Assembly (NCBI RefSeq): GCF_014269035.2
Contig: NZ_JABWRP020000025.1
Location: forward strand, 1-64,000
Direction: 5' to 3'
DNA: 64,000 bases
DNA from: Pseudomonas vlassakiae
GTDB taxonomy: Bacteria > Pseudomonadota > Gammaproteobacteria > Pseudomonadales > Pseudomonadaceae
Shown here: positions 18,049-27,702 of the stretch, one piece after another
Numbering within the stretch: the first letter of the stretch is position 1
Layout: each line of letters starts with the position of its first letter
Translations under genes and position numbers: made by a program
The notes under the pieces: generated by a model
Seen by the model: only the letters and a program-made list of their open reading frames with translations
The model's database searches: none
Told to the model about the DNA's origin: nothing

Positions 18049-19350
18049 TTACAGGGTGGGATCAGTCTTTTCCGCGCTCTGGCTCAGGTCCACCTGGAAG
18101 CGGCAGCCGTGCGGCGAGGTCGAGGTCAATGTCACCCGCCAGCCTTGGTCATCGCAGATCCGCTGTACCAGCGACAGGCCCAAGCCGAGGCCTTCGCCAC
18201 GCCGCTCCTCGCCACGCACGAAAGGCTGGAACATGGCCTCGCGCTTTTCCTCCGGGATACCCACGCCACTGTCTTCGACACTGAAGCCGTTGAGCTCCAG
18301 GCTCAGGCGGATATAACCGCTATCCGTGTAATGCGCGGCATTACGCAGCAGGTTGCCCATCACCGAGTGCAGGAAGGTGGCGTTGTACAGCAATGGGCCT
18401 GCACTGACCTGGCCGTCATAGTAGAGCGCCAGGCCTTTCTGCTCGATGGTATCGCGCCACACCCCGATCAAGTCGTCGGCGACTTCGCGCAGGGTTGCCT
18501 GGGACGCCACGGCGCCCTGGTCACGCTGGGCACGCGCCAGCATCAAGAAGGTCTTGACCAGCTCGCGCATCTCTTCCGTGGCGCGGGCGATGCGCTCCAC
18601 CTGGTTGCGCGAGCGGGTATCCAGATTGGGGTTTTCCATCAACAGTTCGCACGAGGTGGCCAGCACCATCAGCGGTGTGCGCAGCTCATGGCTGACATCG
18701 CTGGTGAACAGACGCTCGCGGGTCAGCGCATCACGCAGCCGGCCGAGGGTATCGTCGAACGCCACCGCCAACTGCCCGACTTCATCGGCCGCGTAGTCGG
18801 GTGCCAAAGGCGGCGCCAGGCCGAGCAACTGGTCACGATGGCGAACCTGGCGCGCCAGGCGGATGACCGGTGCCATGACCCTGCGCGCCAGTAACCAGCC
18901 GAGCACCACGGCCAGTACCAGGCTGAGCACGAAGCCCACCACCACCACGGCGAACAGCACCCGCTCGCGCTCTTCGAAATCGCTTTGGTCCTGCAGCAGT
19001 ACGTAGCGGCGACCATCGACGATCTCGACCATCGCGTGGTAGGACAGCTGGTCGCGAAATACCTCATGGAAGCCCACATCGAGGTGGCGCAAGTCCTTGG
19101 GCAGCTCGAAATCATCGCGTCCGCCACTGAAGTAGAACAGCTGGTCAGGCCGTGGCCGGTGGCTCCAGTCACTGACGCTGTCCATGCGCAGCAGGCGCTG
19201 CAGATCGCCGCCGAGCACCGATGAGATCAGGCGCTCCTCAACCAGATGCACGGTGGCGACGATACCGAAGGCGAAGGCGCCGGCCACCAGTGCGCTCATC
19301 AACGCAAAGGCGATGATGATGCGCTGGGCAAGGCTTTGCTTAAACTCCAT
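18049..19350 (-). CDS. colS: Sensor histidine kinase ColS
   Basis: A 433-residue inner-membrane sensor. A short cytoplasmic tail, membrane helix (about 9-30), a periplasmic loop of roughly 95 residues with the acidic run DFEERER at its end, a second helix, HAMP, then HisKA and HATPase domains. The phosphorylated His is in SHELRTP (His221); N-box GNLLRNAAH and G-box GEGLGLGLSLV are intact. ColS of P. putida senses excess metals such as zinc through periplasmic Glu pairs. ATG at 19350 overlaps the end of colR by 11 bases, so the two are co-translated. Confidence 0.9.
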   Translation of the reverse strand: MEFKQSLAQRIIIAFALMSALVAGAFAFGIVATVHLVEERLISSVLGGDLQRLLRMDSVSDWSHRPRPDQLFYFSGGRDDFELPKDLRHLDVGFHEVFRDQLSYHAMVEIVDGRRYVLLQDQSDFEERERVLFAVVVVGFVLSLVLAVVLGWLLARRVMAPVIRLARQVRHRDQLLGLAPPLAPDYAADEVGQLAVAFDDTLGRLRDALTRERLFTSDVSHELRTPLMVLATSCELLMENPNLDTRSRNQVERIARATEEMRELVKTFLMLARAQRDQGAVASQATLREVADDLIGVWRDTIEQKGLALYYDGQVSAGPLLYNATFLHSVMGNLLRNAAHYTDSGYIRLSLELNGFSVEDSGVGIPEEKREAMFQPFVRGEERRGEGLGLGLSLVQRICDDQGWRVTLTSTSPHGCRFQVDLSQSAEKTDPTL

Positions 19351-20023
19351 CGCGGCCCTCGGCGAGGCGATAGCCGACGCCATGGACGGTATGCAGCAGC
19401 GGTTTTTCGAACGGTTTGTCGATCACCTGGCGCAGCTGGTGCACATGGCTGCGCAGGCTGTCGCTGTCAGGGCAATCATCACCCCACAGGGCTTCTTCCA
19501 GCACTTCGCGGCGCAGCACGTGCGGGCTTTTCTGCATCAGTACGGCGAGCAGCTTGAGGCCGACCGGGTTGAGCTTGAGCAGGCGGCCCTGGCGGGTCAC
19601 TTCGAGGGTATCGAGGTCGTAGCTCAGGTCCGCGACCTGCAGGGTACGGCGCCCGCCACCCTGGGCCCGGCGCAGCACCGCTTCGATGCGCGCGGCCAGT
19701 TCGGACAAGGCAAAAGGCTTGAGCAGGTAATCATCGGCACCGGAGCGGAAGCCCTGCAGGCGGTCGTCCAGCTGGTCGCGGGCGGTGAGCATGATCACCG
19801 GGGTGTCACGGCGGGCATCCTCGCGCAGGCGCTTGCACAGGGTATAGCCATCGATACCGGGCAGCATGATGTCGAGCACGATCAGGTCGTAGTGCTCGGT
19901 GGCGGCCAGGTGCAGGCCCGACAGGCCGTCCTGGGCGCAGTCGACGGTGTAGCCTTTCATGCCCAGGTAATCGGCAAGGTTGGCAAGAATATCGCGGTTG
20001 TCTTCAACCAAAAGAATACGCAT
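19340..20023 (-). CDS. colR: Response regulator ColR (OmpR/PhoB class)
   Basis: A 227-residue DNA-binding response regulator. The receiver domain has the acidic pocket (Glu7, Asp8), the phospho-acceptor Asp51 (LIVLDIMLPG) and the conserved Lys in LLKPF. The winged-helix output domain (about 125-220) ends in TVHGVGYRL. It is the first gene of the pair with colS. Name from family resemblance, the coupled sensor and the inaA/methyltransferase neighbourhood. It is divergent from the PAP2 gene, with three phased sites between them. Confidence 0.92.
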   Translation of the reverse strand: MRILLVEDNRDILANLADYLGMKGYTVDCAQDGLSGLHLAATEHYDLIVLDIMLPGIDGYTLCKRLREDARRDTPVIMLTARDQLDDRLQGFRSGADDYLLKPFALSELAARIEAVLRRAQGGGRRTLQVADLSYDLDTLEVTRQGRLLKLNPVGLKLLAVLMQKSPHVLRREVLEEALWGDDCPDSDSLRSHVHQLRQVIDKPFEKPLLHTVHGVGYRLAEGRDGV

Positions 20024-20119
20024 CGGGTTCTCCTGTGCAGCGCTTCGCTACGGTGCGCGGCAGGCGCAGCTTAAGGCCATCGCCGTTACTGTGCCAGCCC
20101 TGGGGCAAATTCAGCGAAC

Positions 20120-20146
20120 TTGACAGTTTTTTCACTGATCCTTCAC
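20120..20146 (+). promoter_or_regulatory. Three phased ColR-type half-sites between colR and the PAP2 gene
   Basis: TTGAC (20120), TTCAC (20131) and TTCAC (20142) start exactly 11 bases apart. The 16-mer TTGACAGTTTTTTCAC (20120-20135) matches the remembered ColR consensus at every defined position. The site is 58 bases before the PAP2 ATG and about 97 before colR, so PAP2 activation and colR autoregulation are both possible. Confidence 0.65.
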
Positions 20147-20203
20147 GGACAGAGAATAGCGGGCGCATGACAATGCCCGGTCTTTTTAGCCCCTGGAGCT
20201 GTC

Positions 20204-20932
20204 ATGCAACAACGCACTCGTCCGCGTCCGATCAACCTCTGGCTGTACCTGGGCATACCGCTGGCCATTGCCGCGACCCTGCTCCTGCTGGAACTGACTT
20301 CGGTCGACATGGACGTCGCCAACCTGTTCTACGACCCCGCCGCCGGGCAGTTCATCGGGCGTCACAGTTACCTGCTGGAAACCGTCATGCATGACCGGGT
20401 CAAGCAAGGCGTGATCCTGCTTGGCCTGATCTCGCTGGGCGCGTTCGCTTCGAGTTTCTTCTGGAAGCGCCTGTTCAGCTGGCGCCGCGAGCTGGGTTGC
20501 CTGGTGCTGGCGCTGGGGCTGTCAACCGCCTTCGTCACGCCACTGAAGAAGGTGACCCAGGTCCAATGCCCCTGGAGCCTGACCCAGTTCGGCGGCAAGG
20601 AAACCTACAGCAAGCTGCTGGAACATCGCCCGGCGACCGACAAGCCTGGCCTGTGCTGGCCAGGTGGGCATGCCGCCACCGGTTTCTGCCTGTTCGGCCT
20701 GTTCTTCATGCTGCGTGACCGCAAGCCGAAGCTGGCGCGGGTGGCCTTCGCGGTAGCCCTGGCGGCCGGCTCGGCGCTGGGGCTGGGGCGGATGCTGCAG
20801 GGCGCGCACTTCCTGTCGCACAACGTGTGGACCGCGGTGTTCTGCTGGTTGATCGGCCTGGGCTCGTATTACCTGGTGTTGTACCGCAAGGGCATGGTCG
20901 AGGCGCCAGCCGCCGAGCATCGCGTCGCCTGA
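20204..20932 (+). CDS. PAP2-superfamily membrane phosphatase, non-canonical motifs
   Basis: A 242-residue integral membrane protein with about six hydrophobic segments. The PAP2 acid phosphatase motifs are recognisable but altered: motif 1 is KKVTQVQCPW (usual KxxxxxxRP), motif 2 is PGGHAATG (usual PSGH), motif 3 is GRMLQGAHFLSH (usual SRxxxxxHxxxD, with a final His instead of Asp). Motif 2 and 3 His residues are kept. Likely substrates are lipid phosphates (undecaprenyl-PP, lipid A or phospholipid). Divergent from colR and preceded by phased ColR-type sites, so a membrane-remodelling role under ColRS control is a reasonable inference. Confidence 0.85.
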   Translation: MQQRTRPRPINLWLYLGIPLAIAATLLLLELTSVDMDVANLFYDPAAGQFIGRHSYLLETVMHDRVKQGVILLGLISLGAFASSFFWKRLFSWRRELGCLVLALGLSTAFVTPLKKVTQVQCPWSLTQFGGKETYSKLLEHRPATDKPGLCWPGGHAATGFCLFGLFFMLRDRKPKLARVAFAVALAAGSALGLGRMLQGAHFLSHNVWTAVFCWLIGLGSYYLVLYRKGMVEAPAAEHRVA

Positions 20933-20937
20933 AAATG

Positions 20938-20966
20938 AAAAAGCCCCGCACTAGGCGGGGCTTTTT
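20938..20966. terminator. Bidirectional terminator between PAP2 and groEL
   Basis: AAAGCCCCGC and GCGGGGCTTT form a strong stem, with A-run on the left and T-run on the right, between two convergent genes. Confidence 0.92.
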
Positions 20967-20990
20967 CTGGGTGCAGGGGGTAAGGCTGGC

Positions 20991-22631
<1,641 letters not shown>

Positions 22632-22681
22632 GATCGTTTAATCCTTGAAAAATCTTTGGAGTAACGGGAAGTCGGGGAAAA

Positions 22682-22975
22682 TCAGCCTTCGATAACGGCG
22701 AGGATTTCGTTCTCGGCCATGATCAGCAGGTCTTCGCCATCGACTTTCACGGTGTTGCTGCCCGAGTAAGGGCCGAATACCACTTTGTCACCGACTTTAA
22801 CGGCCAGCGCACGTACTTCGCCGTTTTCCAGAACGCGACCGGTGCCAACTGCAACGACTTCACCGCGGTTTGGTTTTTCTGCGGCCGAACCCGGCAGGAC
22901 GATACCGCCAGCGGTTTTCGATTCTTCTTCGCTGCGACGGATGACTACGCGGTCATGCAGAGGACGAAGCTTCAT
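22682..22975 (-). CDS. groES: Co-chaperonin GroES
   Basis: The 97-residue lid of the GroEL chamber. MKLRPLHDRVVIRRSEEES starts the chain and the mobile loop (SKTAGGIVLPGSA) is intact. I use the ATG at 22975 (GGGAGAG upstream) and not the upstream in-frame extension, which has no chaperonin homology. It is the first gene of the groESL operon, with a sigma32-type promoter about 150 bases upstream and a structured leader between. Confidence 0.98.
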   Translation of the reverse strand: MKLRPLHDRVVIRRSEEESKTAGGIVLPGSAAEKPNRGEVVAVGTGRVLENGEVRALAVKVGDKVVFGPYSGSNTVKVDGEDLLIMAENEILAVIEG

Positions 22976-23007
22976 TGTCGATCTCTCCCAAATAGTGGTT
23001 TTCATCG

Positions 23008-23102
23008 GCCGGTACGAAACCGGCGGGTTAATGCAATCCGGCGATGCCGGGGGTGGCCCGCAAAGGGCGAACCACCTTTGTCATGACTGGTGTTACCACC
23101 AG
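23008..23102 (-). repeat. Four consecutive hairpins in the groES leader
   Basis: Between the promoter and groES the transcript can fold four hairpins in a row: CTGGTG/CACCAG (23087-23102), GGTGGCCC/GGG..CCACC (23052-23076), CCGGC/GCCGG (23038-23050) and GCCGG/CCGGC (23008-23024). None is the CIRCE element. The last 32 bases before the ATG, with the ribosome site, are left unpaired. Confidence 0.7.
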
Positions 23103-23122
23103 AAACCTTGCGGTGACCACAT

Positions 23123-23150
23123 ACATGAGGCCGCCATATGCAATTACAAG
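23123..23150 (-). promoter_or_regulatory. Sigma32-type heat-shock promoter of groESL
   Basis: On the minus strand CTTGTAA (23144-23150) and CCTCATGT (23123-23130) are separated by 13 bases, matching the RpoH consensus CTTGAAA / CCCCATNT at 6 of 7 and 6 of 7 fixed positions. The expected transcription start is near 23116. Confidence 0.75.
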
Positions 23151-23182
23151 GCTTGATATGCAAAAAATTTCAGGGCGCTCAA

Positions 23183-23210
23183 AAAGACCGAGGCCGCTTG
23201 CGCGGCCCCG
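23183..23210 (-). terminator. Rho-independent terminator of fxsA
   Basis: GGCCGC-ttgc-GCGGCC stem (23192-23207); on the minus strand it is followed by CTTTTTG. It lies just past the fxsA stop and upstream of the groES promoter. Confidence 0.8.
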
Positions 23211-23226
23211 GAAGATACAGCTCTGA

Positions 23227-23688
23227 TTATTGGTCGCGGCGCTCGTACTCGCCTTCGATCACGTTCGGCCGATGGCCGCCGTCACGCGGCGGTGCCTGGA
23301 ACGGCTCGTCCTGGAACGCACGCTGGCGCATCGCCTGGGCTTCCGCGCGTTGGCGCATCTTGCGCGCCGCCAGATGGCGGGTGAACGGCAGCAGGCACAG
23401 CAGGCCCAGCACATCGCTGATGAAGCCGGGCAACAGCAGCAACCCCCCACCCACGGCCAGCATCAGGCCCTGGAACATGTCCTCGGCGGGCAGTTCGCCA
23501 CGCTGCAGGCTTTCACGGGCACGCAGGGCGGTGGCGAGGCCGGCCACGCGGACCACCAGCACACCCAGAGCAGAACCGGCGATGATCAGCAGCAGCGCCG
23601 GAAAGAAACCGATGGCGCCGGCAACCTTCACGAAAACGAACAGCTCCAGCACCGGAAACAGGAGAAACAGCAGTAGAAAAGCACGCAT
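23227..23688 (-). CDS. fxsA: FxsA-family membrane protein
   Basis: A 153-residue cytoplasmic-membrane protein. Four hydrophobic segments lie in the first ~110 residues (MRAFLLLFLLFPVLELFVFV; LLLIIAGSALGVLVV; LMLAVGGGLLLLPGFISDVLGLLCLL), then a basic, Pro-rich cytoplasmic tail. The PGFISDVLGL element is the family signature. E. coli FxsA relieves F-plasmid exclusion of phage T7; its normal role is unclear. ATG at 23688 with GAGGAATG upstream is preferred over the TTG one codon earlier. Placement next to groESL is common in gamma-proteobacteria. Confidence 0.92.
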   Translation of the reverse strand: MRAFLLLFLLFPVLELFVFVKVAGAIGFFPALLLIIAGSALGVLVVRVAGLATALRARESLQRGELPAEDMFQGLMLAVGGGLLLLPGFISDVLGLLCLLPFTRHLAARKMRQRAEAQAMRQRAFQDEPFQAPPRDGGHRPNVIEGEYERRDQ

Positions 23689-23755
23689 CAAAGCATTCCT
23701 CGTCGGAAGAGACCCTTCCTGTAAGACCTACAGATGGATGCATGCGCTCGCTATT

Positions 23756-24487
23756 TCAAGCCTCGACTTCAGTCGCAGTCGGCCATTGGTCGGCGCGGGC
23801 CAGCAGAACCAGGGCTTCGCGCACTTGTGTCGGGGTGTTGCAGGGAGCGGGAAATGCCAACCAGTAGATGCCCTGGCCGATACGCAGGTGCATGCCTTCG
23901 CTGTCGATGCCGACCATCTGTGCCGGCACGCTGCGCGGCAGGTCGCTCAGCGCGACATAATGAGCGATGGCATTGGCATGGTCGCTGTTCATGTGCTCGA
24001 TCATGCTCGCCTCTGCCTTGCCCGCAAAGGGATTGGCCAGGGTTACCTGGTCGAGCCAGTGGATCGCACCGAAGCCGCCAATGTAGCGATGGCGCACTGG
24101 CTGCAGGACCCAGAAGTCGAAATCATGGGCCTTGTGGTAGTTGGCGGCATCGGGGAAGTAGCGGTAGTAGCGCTCGGCGGCGGCCTCGATGGCAGCCTCG
24201 TCGACCAGTTTGTGTGCCTCGGCCATCACCGTCAGGCGGCCTACGGCCTGCACGTCTTCGGCTTCGCGCTCACCGACCAGCAGCGAGCACTTGGGGTCTT
24301 TCTGCAGGTTGTGCGTGTGCTGGGCGATGCGGCTGATCAGGATCAGCGGATTGCCCTGGGCATCCAGGCAATAGGGCACCACTGATCCGAACGGGAAGCC
24401 AGGCATGGACTTGGAATGGGTCGAAAGCACGCCGCGGTATTCCTTGAGCAGCAGTTCCCGGGCGGGGCGAATGGCGTTGGTACTCAC
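23756..24487 (-). CDS. HugZ-like haem utilisation/pyridoxamine oxidase-fold protein
   Basis: A 243-residue cytoplasmic protein with an N-terminal PNPOx-like split-barrel (LLLKEYRGVLSTHSKSMPGFPFGSVVPYCLD) and a C-terminal DUF2470 domain (MIEHMNSDHANAIAHY). This arrangement is that of the HugZ/HutZ haem-degradation or haem-binding family. The start is a GTG at 24487 with CAGGAG upstream; the longer reading frame into 25015 has no homology and overlaps the next gene. Enzymatic activity on haem is not certain from sequence. Confidence 0.85.
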   Translation of the reverse strand: MSTNAIRPARELLLKEYRGVLSTHSKSMPGFPFGSVVPYCLDAQGNPLILISRIAQHTHNLQKDPKCSLLVGEREAEDVQAVGRLTVMAEAHKLVDEAAIEAAAERYYRYFPDAANYHKAHDFDFWVLQPVRHRYIGGFGAIHWLDQVTLANPFAGKAEASMIEHMNSDHANAIAHYVALSDLPRSVPAQMVGIDSEGMHLRIGQGIYWLAFPAPCNTPTQVREALVLLARADQWPTATEVEA

Positions 24488-24579
24488 GTGAGGGCGGCTC
24501 CTGACGGCGGACTGGATGCTGACAAGATAAGCATTATCAGCTGCCAGCGCCAATGGGCTGCTGCGCAGCCCCCGGCGCG

Positions 24580-25590
24580 TTACCAGGTCACACCGAACCC
24601 TGCCGTATAGCGGGTCTTGTCCAGATCGCTGTCGCGCGTCCCGGTGATGATGTCCTTCTCTGCCTTGAGGTTGAGCGAAGCCCATTCGGTGACCTTGTAG
24701 CGCAGCCCCACTTCGGCATCCAGCGCGTAGTCGGCCACTCCGCCCAGCGGCTTGGCGAACTCGCCATTGGTGAACAGCTGGACATTCTTGCCGATCAGGT
24801 AGCGGGTGTAGTCCCACTTCACCGCCGCCGAGTAGAAATTGTCCTTGGCGCCGTCCTGGTACTCGAAGTCGGTACGGTTGATCAGCGAGCCCAGCGAGAA
24901 CGCGCCCAGTTCGTCGTCCCAGAACTGGTAGCCAGGGCCGGTACCGATCGTCCGCTGGCGGGAGAGGTCTTCGATGCGGTCGCGCTTGTACTCCATGCGC
25001 CCCTGCCAGAACCACTTCTCGGTGAGGAAGCGGTCAAGCGCGTATTCGGCGCTCCAGTTGTCGGTGGTGGTGACGTCGTCTTTGGTTTCGCGGTTGTATT
25101 CGCCTTCGGCATTGTGCCGCCAGCGGCCGTGGCGAGCGGTGGTCTTGAAGTCGACGTCGTAGTCGTCGCTGTCGGTCTCGGCGCGCTTGTAGTCCATGGC
25201 CAGGTCGACGTTGCCTTTCCAGATGAAGTCCTCGACCAGCGGTTTCGGCTTCATGATCTGCTGGACACTGGCGAGGTCGACCGTCTTCGGTGCATCGCCG
25301 TTGGCCAGGGTCACCTTGCCCGGCTCGGCAGCCTTCAGCGACTTGGCCTTCTCGCCGCTGTAGGCGTCCTGCTTGACCAGCAGTTCCTGGTCGCTCTCCA
25401 GGGTCTGGACCTGTTTCCAGTCCAGCGAGATCGAGCCGCCATAGGGGGTTTCCAGCAGCAGCTTGCCCCCGTCGAATACACGAATCTTGCCGCTGAGCCG
25501 GTCGCCGTTCTTCATCCACACGGTGTCGGCGAACACCGGGCTGGCGCACAGGGAAGCGGTCAACAGGCAAAGTAAGGATCTAGAATACAT
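24580..25590 (-). CDS. DUF481 (YdiY-like) secreted/outer-membrane protein
   Basis: A 336-residue exported protein. Signal peptide MYSRSLLCLLTASLCASPVFA is followed by a small SH3-like region (DTVWMKNGDRLSGKIRVFDGGKLLLETPYGGSISLDW) and a C-terminal DUF481 domain with alternating beta-strand pattern ending in Trp (TAGFGVTW), typical of a beta-barrel in the outer membrane. It resembles E. coli YdiY. ATG at 25590 is chosen for the signal peptide; the ribosome site is weak. Function not known. Confidence 0.82.
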   Translation of the reverse strand: MYSRSLLCLLTASLCASPVFADTVWMKNGDRLSGKIRVFDGGKLLLETPYGGSISLDWKQVQTLESDQELLVKQDAYSGEKAKSLKAAEPGKVTLANGDAPKTVDLASVQQIMKPKPLVEDFIWKGNVDLAMDYKRAETDSDDYDVDFKTTARHGRWRHNAEGEYNRETKDDVTTTDNWSAEYALDRFLTEKWFWQGRMEYKRDRIEDLSRQRTIGTGPGYQFWDDELGAFSLGSLINRTDFEYQDGAKDNFYSAAVKWDYTRYLIGKNVQLFTNGEFAKPLGGVADYALDAEVGLRYKVTEWASLNLKAEKDIITGTRDSDLDKTRYTAGFGVTW

Positions 25591-25731
25591 AAGCGCGCTA
25601 CAGGTTCGATTTGACGAAAAAAGCCGGGCATTATCCAGATACCACCGACCAGAGCAAGGACTGACCCAGGAGCATGCCGTTGAGTTCAACTCTCATTTGC
25701 CGTGACCATTCGTCCGGTTTCATCCCAGGCC

Positions 25732-26097
25732 ATGGCAGCCGTGATGCCTGAGGGATATGAGCACACCCTGGCATCGCCCGAAGCCCGACGAACGGCGCTG
25801 TATTCGGTGCTTGGCCAGGTACCCGAGGGCAAGGTGGTCAGCTACGGCGAGCTCGCCGAGCTGGCAGGGCTTGGGCGGGCGGCACGTTGGGTCGGGCGTA
25901 CCCTTGGGCAGTTGCCAGCCGACACGCGTCTGCCCTGGCACCGGGTACTCGGTGCTGGCGGGCGGCTGAGCCTGGCGCTGGGCACGCCTTCGGGCGATGA
26001 ACAGCGGGCCAGACTGCGCGCAGAGGGCGTGAATGTGACCAATAATCGTGTGGATCTGACGCGCCATGGCTGGCGTCCGATGGAGCACAGCGGTTAG
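25732..26097 (+). CDS. Alkyltransferase-like (ATL) DNA-repair protein
   Basis: A protein of about 121 residues related to the C-terminal domain of O6-methylguanine methyltransferase. The helix-turn-helix region (GKVVSYGELAELAGLGRAARWVGRTL) is present, but the active-site PCHR is PWHR (LPWHRVLG), the mark of ATL proteins. These bind alkylated guanine and hand it to nucleotide excision repair. Start codon uncertain: ATG 25732 is used; GTG 25702 and ATG 25744 are alternatives, none with a clear ribosome site. Followed after 43 bases by ampG. Confidence 0.85.
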   Translation: MAAVMPEGYEHTLASPEARRTALYSVLGQVPEGKVVSYGELAELAGLGRAARWVGRTLGQLPADTRLPWHRVLGAGGRLSLALGTPSGDEQRARLRAEGVNVTNNRVDLTRHGWRPMEHSG

Positions 26098-26140
26098 AGT
26101 GCGCGCTTTGTTTTCGCAAATTTGAGGCAGATGTTGGCCC

Positions 26141-27688
26141 ATGCCCCGTAAAACCTGGCGCGCTGCGCTCGCTGCCTATGCCAGCCCGTCAACCTTGGTA
26201 CTTTTGCTGCTGGGCTTTGCCGCCGGCCTGCCCTACATGCTGGTGTTCTCGACCCTGTCGGTGTGGCTGCGTGAAGCCGGCGTGGCCCGTGAAACCATTG
26301 GCTACGCCAGCCTGATCGGCCTGGCCTATGCCTTCAAATGGGTCTGGTCACCGCTGCTCGACCAGTGGCGCCTGCCGCTGCTTGGCGGCCTGGGGCGACG
26401 ACGCTCGTGGCTGTTGCTGTCGCAATCGCTGGTGGTCATCGGGCTGGTCGGCATGAGCTTGTGCGACCCGCAGCAGCACCTTTCCTGGCTGATCGCCCTG
26501 GCGGTGCTGGTGGCCTTTGCCTCGGCCACCCAGGACATCGCCGTCGATGCCTATCGCCTGGAGATTGCCGACGACCAGCGCCAGGCGGCCCTCGCCGCCA
26601 GCTACATGGCCGGCTACCGGGTTGCCGCCCTGCTCGCGACAGCAGGCGCGCTGTTCTTCGCCGAATGGTTCGGCTCCACCGGCTTCAGCTACCTGCACAA
26701 GGCCTGGGCCGGTACGTACGTGCTGTTCGGTGTGTTGATGCTACCGGCACTGTTCACCACCCTGGTGATGCGTGAGCCAGCGGTGCCCATGCGCACCCAG
26801 CTGTCGGCCGCACGCTATGGCCTGATGCATCAGATGGCCTCGGTGTTCGTGCTGATCATCCTGCTGGTGTCGGTGCCGGCCAGTTTTACCCAGATGTTCA
26901 ACACCGGCTGGTCGAGCGTCATTTCCGGCGATGCGACGCCTCTCGACCTGCTGCTCGAAGACCGTGCCTTCCTGCGCCTGATCCTCTACGTGCTGCTGAC
27001 CTGGGCCTGCCTTTCGAGCATGGGCCGGCGTGGCCTGGCCCCGGTACTGACACCGGTGCACGACTTCATCTCCCGCTACCGCTGGCAGGCGCTGTTGCTG
27101 CTCGGCCTGATTGCCACCTATCGCATGTCAGACACGGTCATGGGCGTCATGGCCAACGTGTTCTACATCGACATGGGCTTCACCAAGGACCAGATCGCCA
27201 GCGTCAGCAAGGTGTTCGGCCTGATCATGACGCTGGTCGGCGCGGGCGTCGGCGGCTTGCTGATCGTGCGTTTCGGCATCCTGCCGATCCTGTTCATCGG
27301 CGGCGCGGCCTCGGCGGCCACCAACATCCTGTTCCTGATGCTGGCCGACATGGGGCCGAACCTGGAAATGCTGGTGGTGACCATTTCGCTGGACAACTTC
27401 AGCTCGGGCCTGGCGACCTCGGCGTTCGTCGCCTACCTGTCGAGCCTGACCAACCTGAAATTCTCGGCCACGCAATATGCCTTGCTCAGTTCGATCATGC
27501 TGTTGCTGCCACGCCTGATCGGCGGCTATTCAGGAGTGATGGTGGAGAAATACGGGTATCACGACTTCTTCCTGATCACTGCGTTGCTGGGCGTGCCCAC
27601 GCTGATCCTGATCGCGCTGCACTGGCGCCAGGAAGTGAGCCGGGGAAAGCAGGTGCCGGTGGATAACCCGGCGGCCGAGCAGCCCTGA
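26141..27688 (+). CDS. ampG: Muropeptide MFS transporter AmpG
   Basis: A 515-residue inner-membrane permease that imports GlcNAc-anhydroMurNAc peptides for peptidoglycan recycling and thereby sets the AmpC induction signal. Conserved N-terminal LLLLGFAAGLPYMLVFSTLSVWLREAGV and EWFGSTGFSYLHKAWAGTYVLFG regions are recognisable; 14 membrane helices are expected, more than the usual 12, because this subgroup is longer than typical MFS proteins. It is close to the cell-wall gene cluster but transcribed in the opposite direction. Confidence 0.94.
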   Translation: MPRKTWRAALAAYASPSTLVLLLLGFAAGLPYMLVFSTLSVWLREAGVARETIGYASLIGLAYAFKWVWSPLLDQWRLPLLGGLGRRRSWLLLSQSLVVIGLVGMSLCDPQQHLSWLIALAVLVAFASATQDIAVDAYRLEIADDQRQAALAASYMAGYRVAALLATAGALFFAEWFGSTGFSYLHKAWAGTYVLFGVLMLPALFTTLVMREPAVPMRTQLSAARYGLMHQMASVFVLIILLVSVPASFTQMFNTGWSSVISGDATPLDLLLEDRAFLRLILYVLLTWACLSSMGRRGLAPVLTPVHDFISRYRWQALLLLGLIATYRMSDTVMGVMANVFYIDMGFTKDQIASVSKVFGLIMTLVGAGVGGLLIVRFGILPILFIGGAASAATNILFLMLADMGPNLEMLVVTISLDNFSSGLATSAFVAYLSSLTNLKFSATQYALLSSIMLLLPRLIGGYSGVMVEKYGYHDFFLITALLGVPTLILIALHWRQEVSRGKQVPVDNPAAEQP

Positions 27689-27702
27689 TCGTTCACTGCC
27701 TG

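Noticed and set aside
23008..23102. CIRCE/HrcA operator in the groES leader
   Set aside because: The hairpins do not contain TTAGCACTC-N9-GAGTGCTAA; the promoter looks RpoH type instead.
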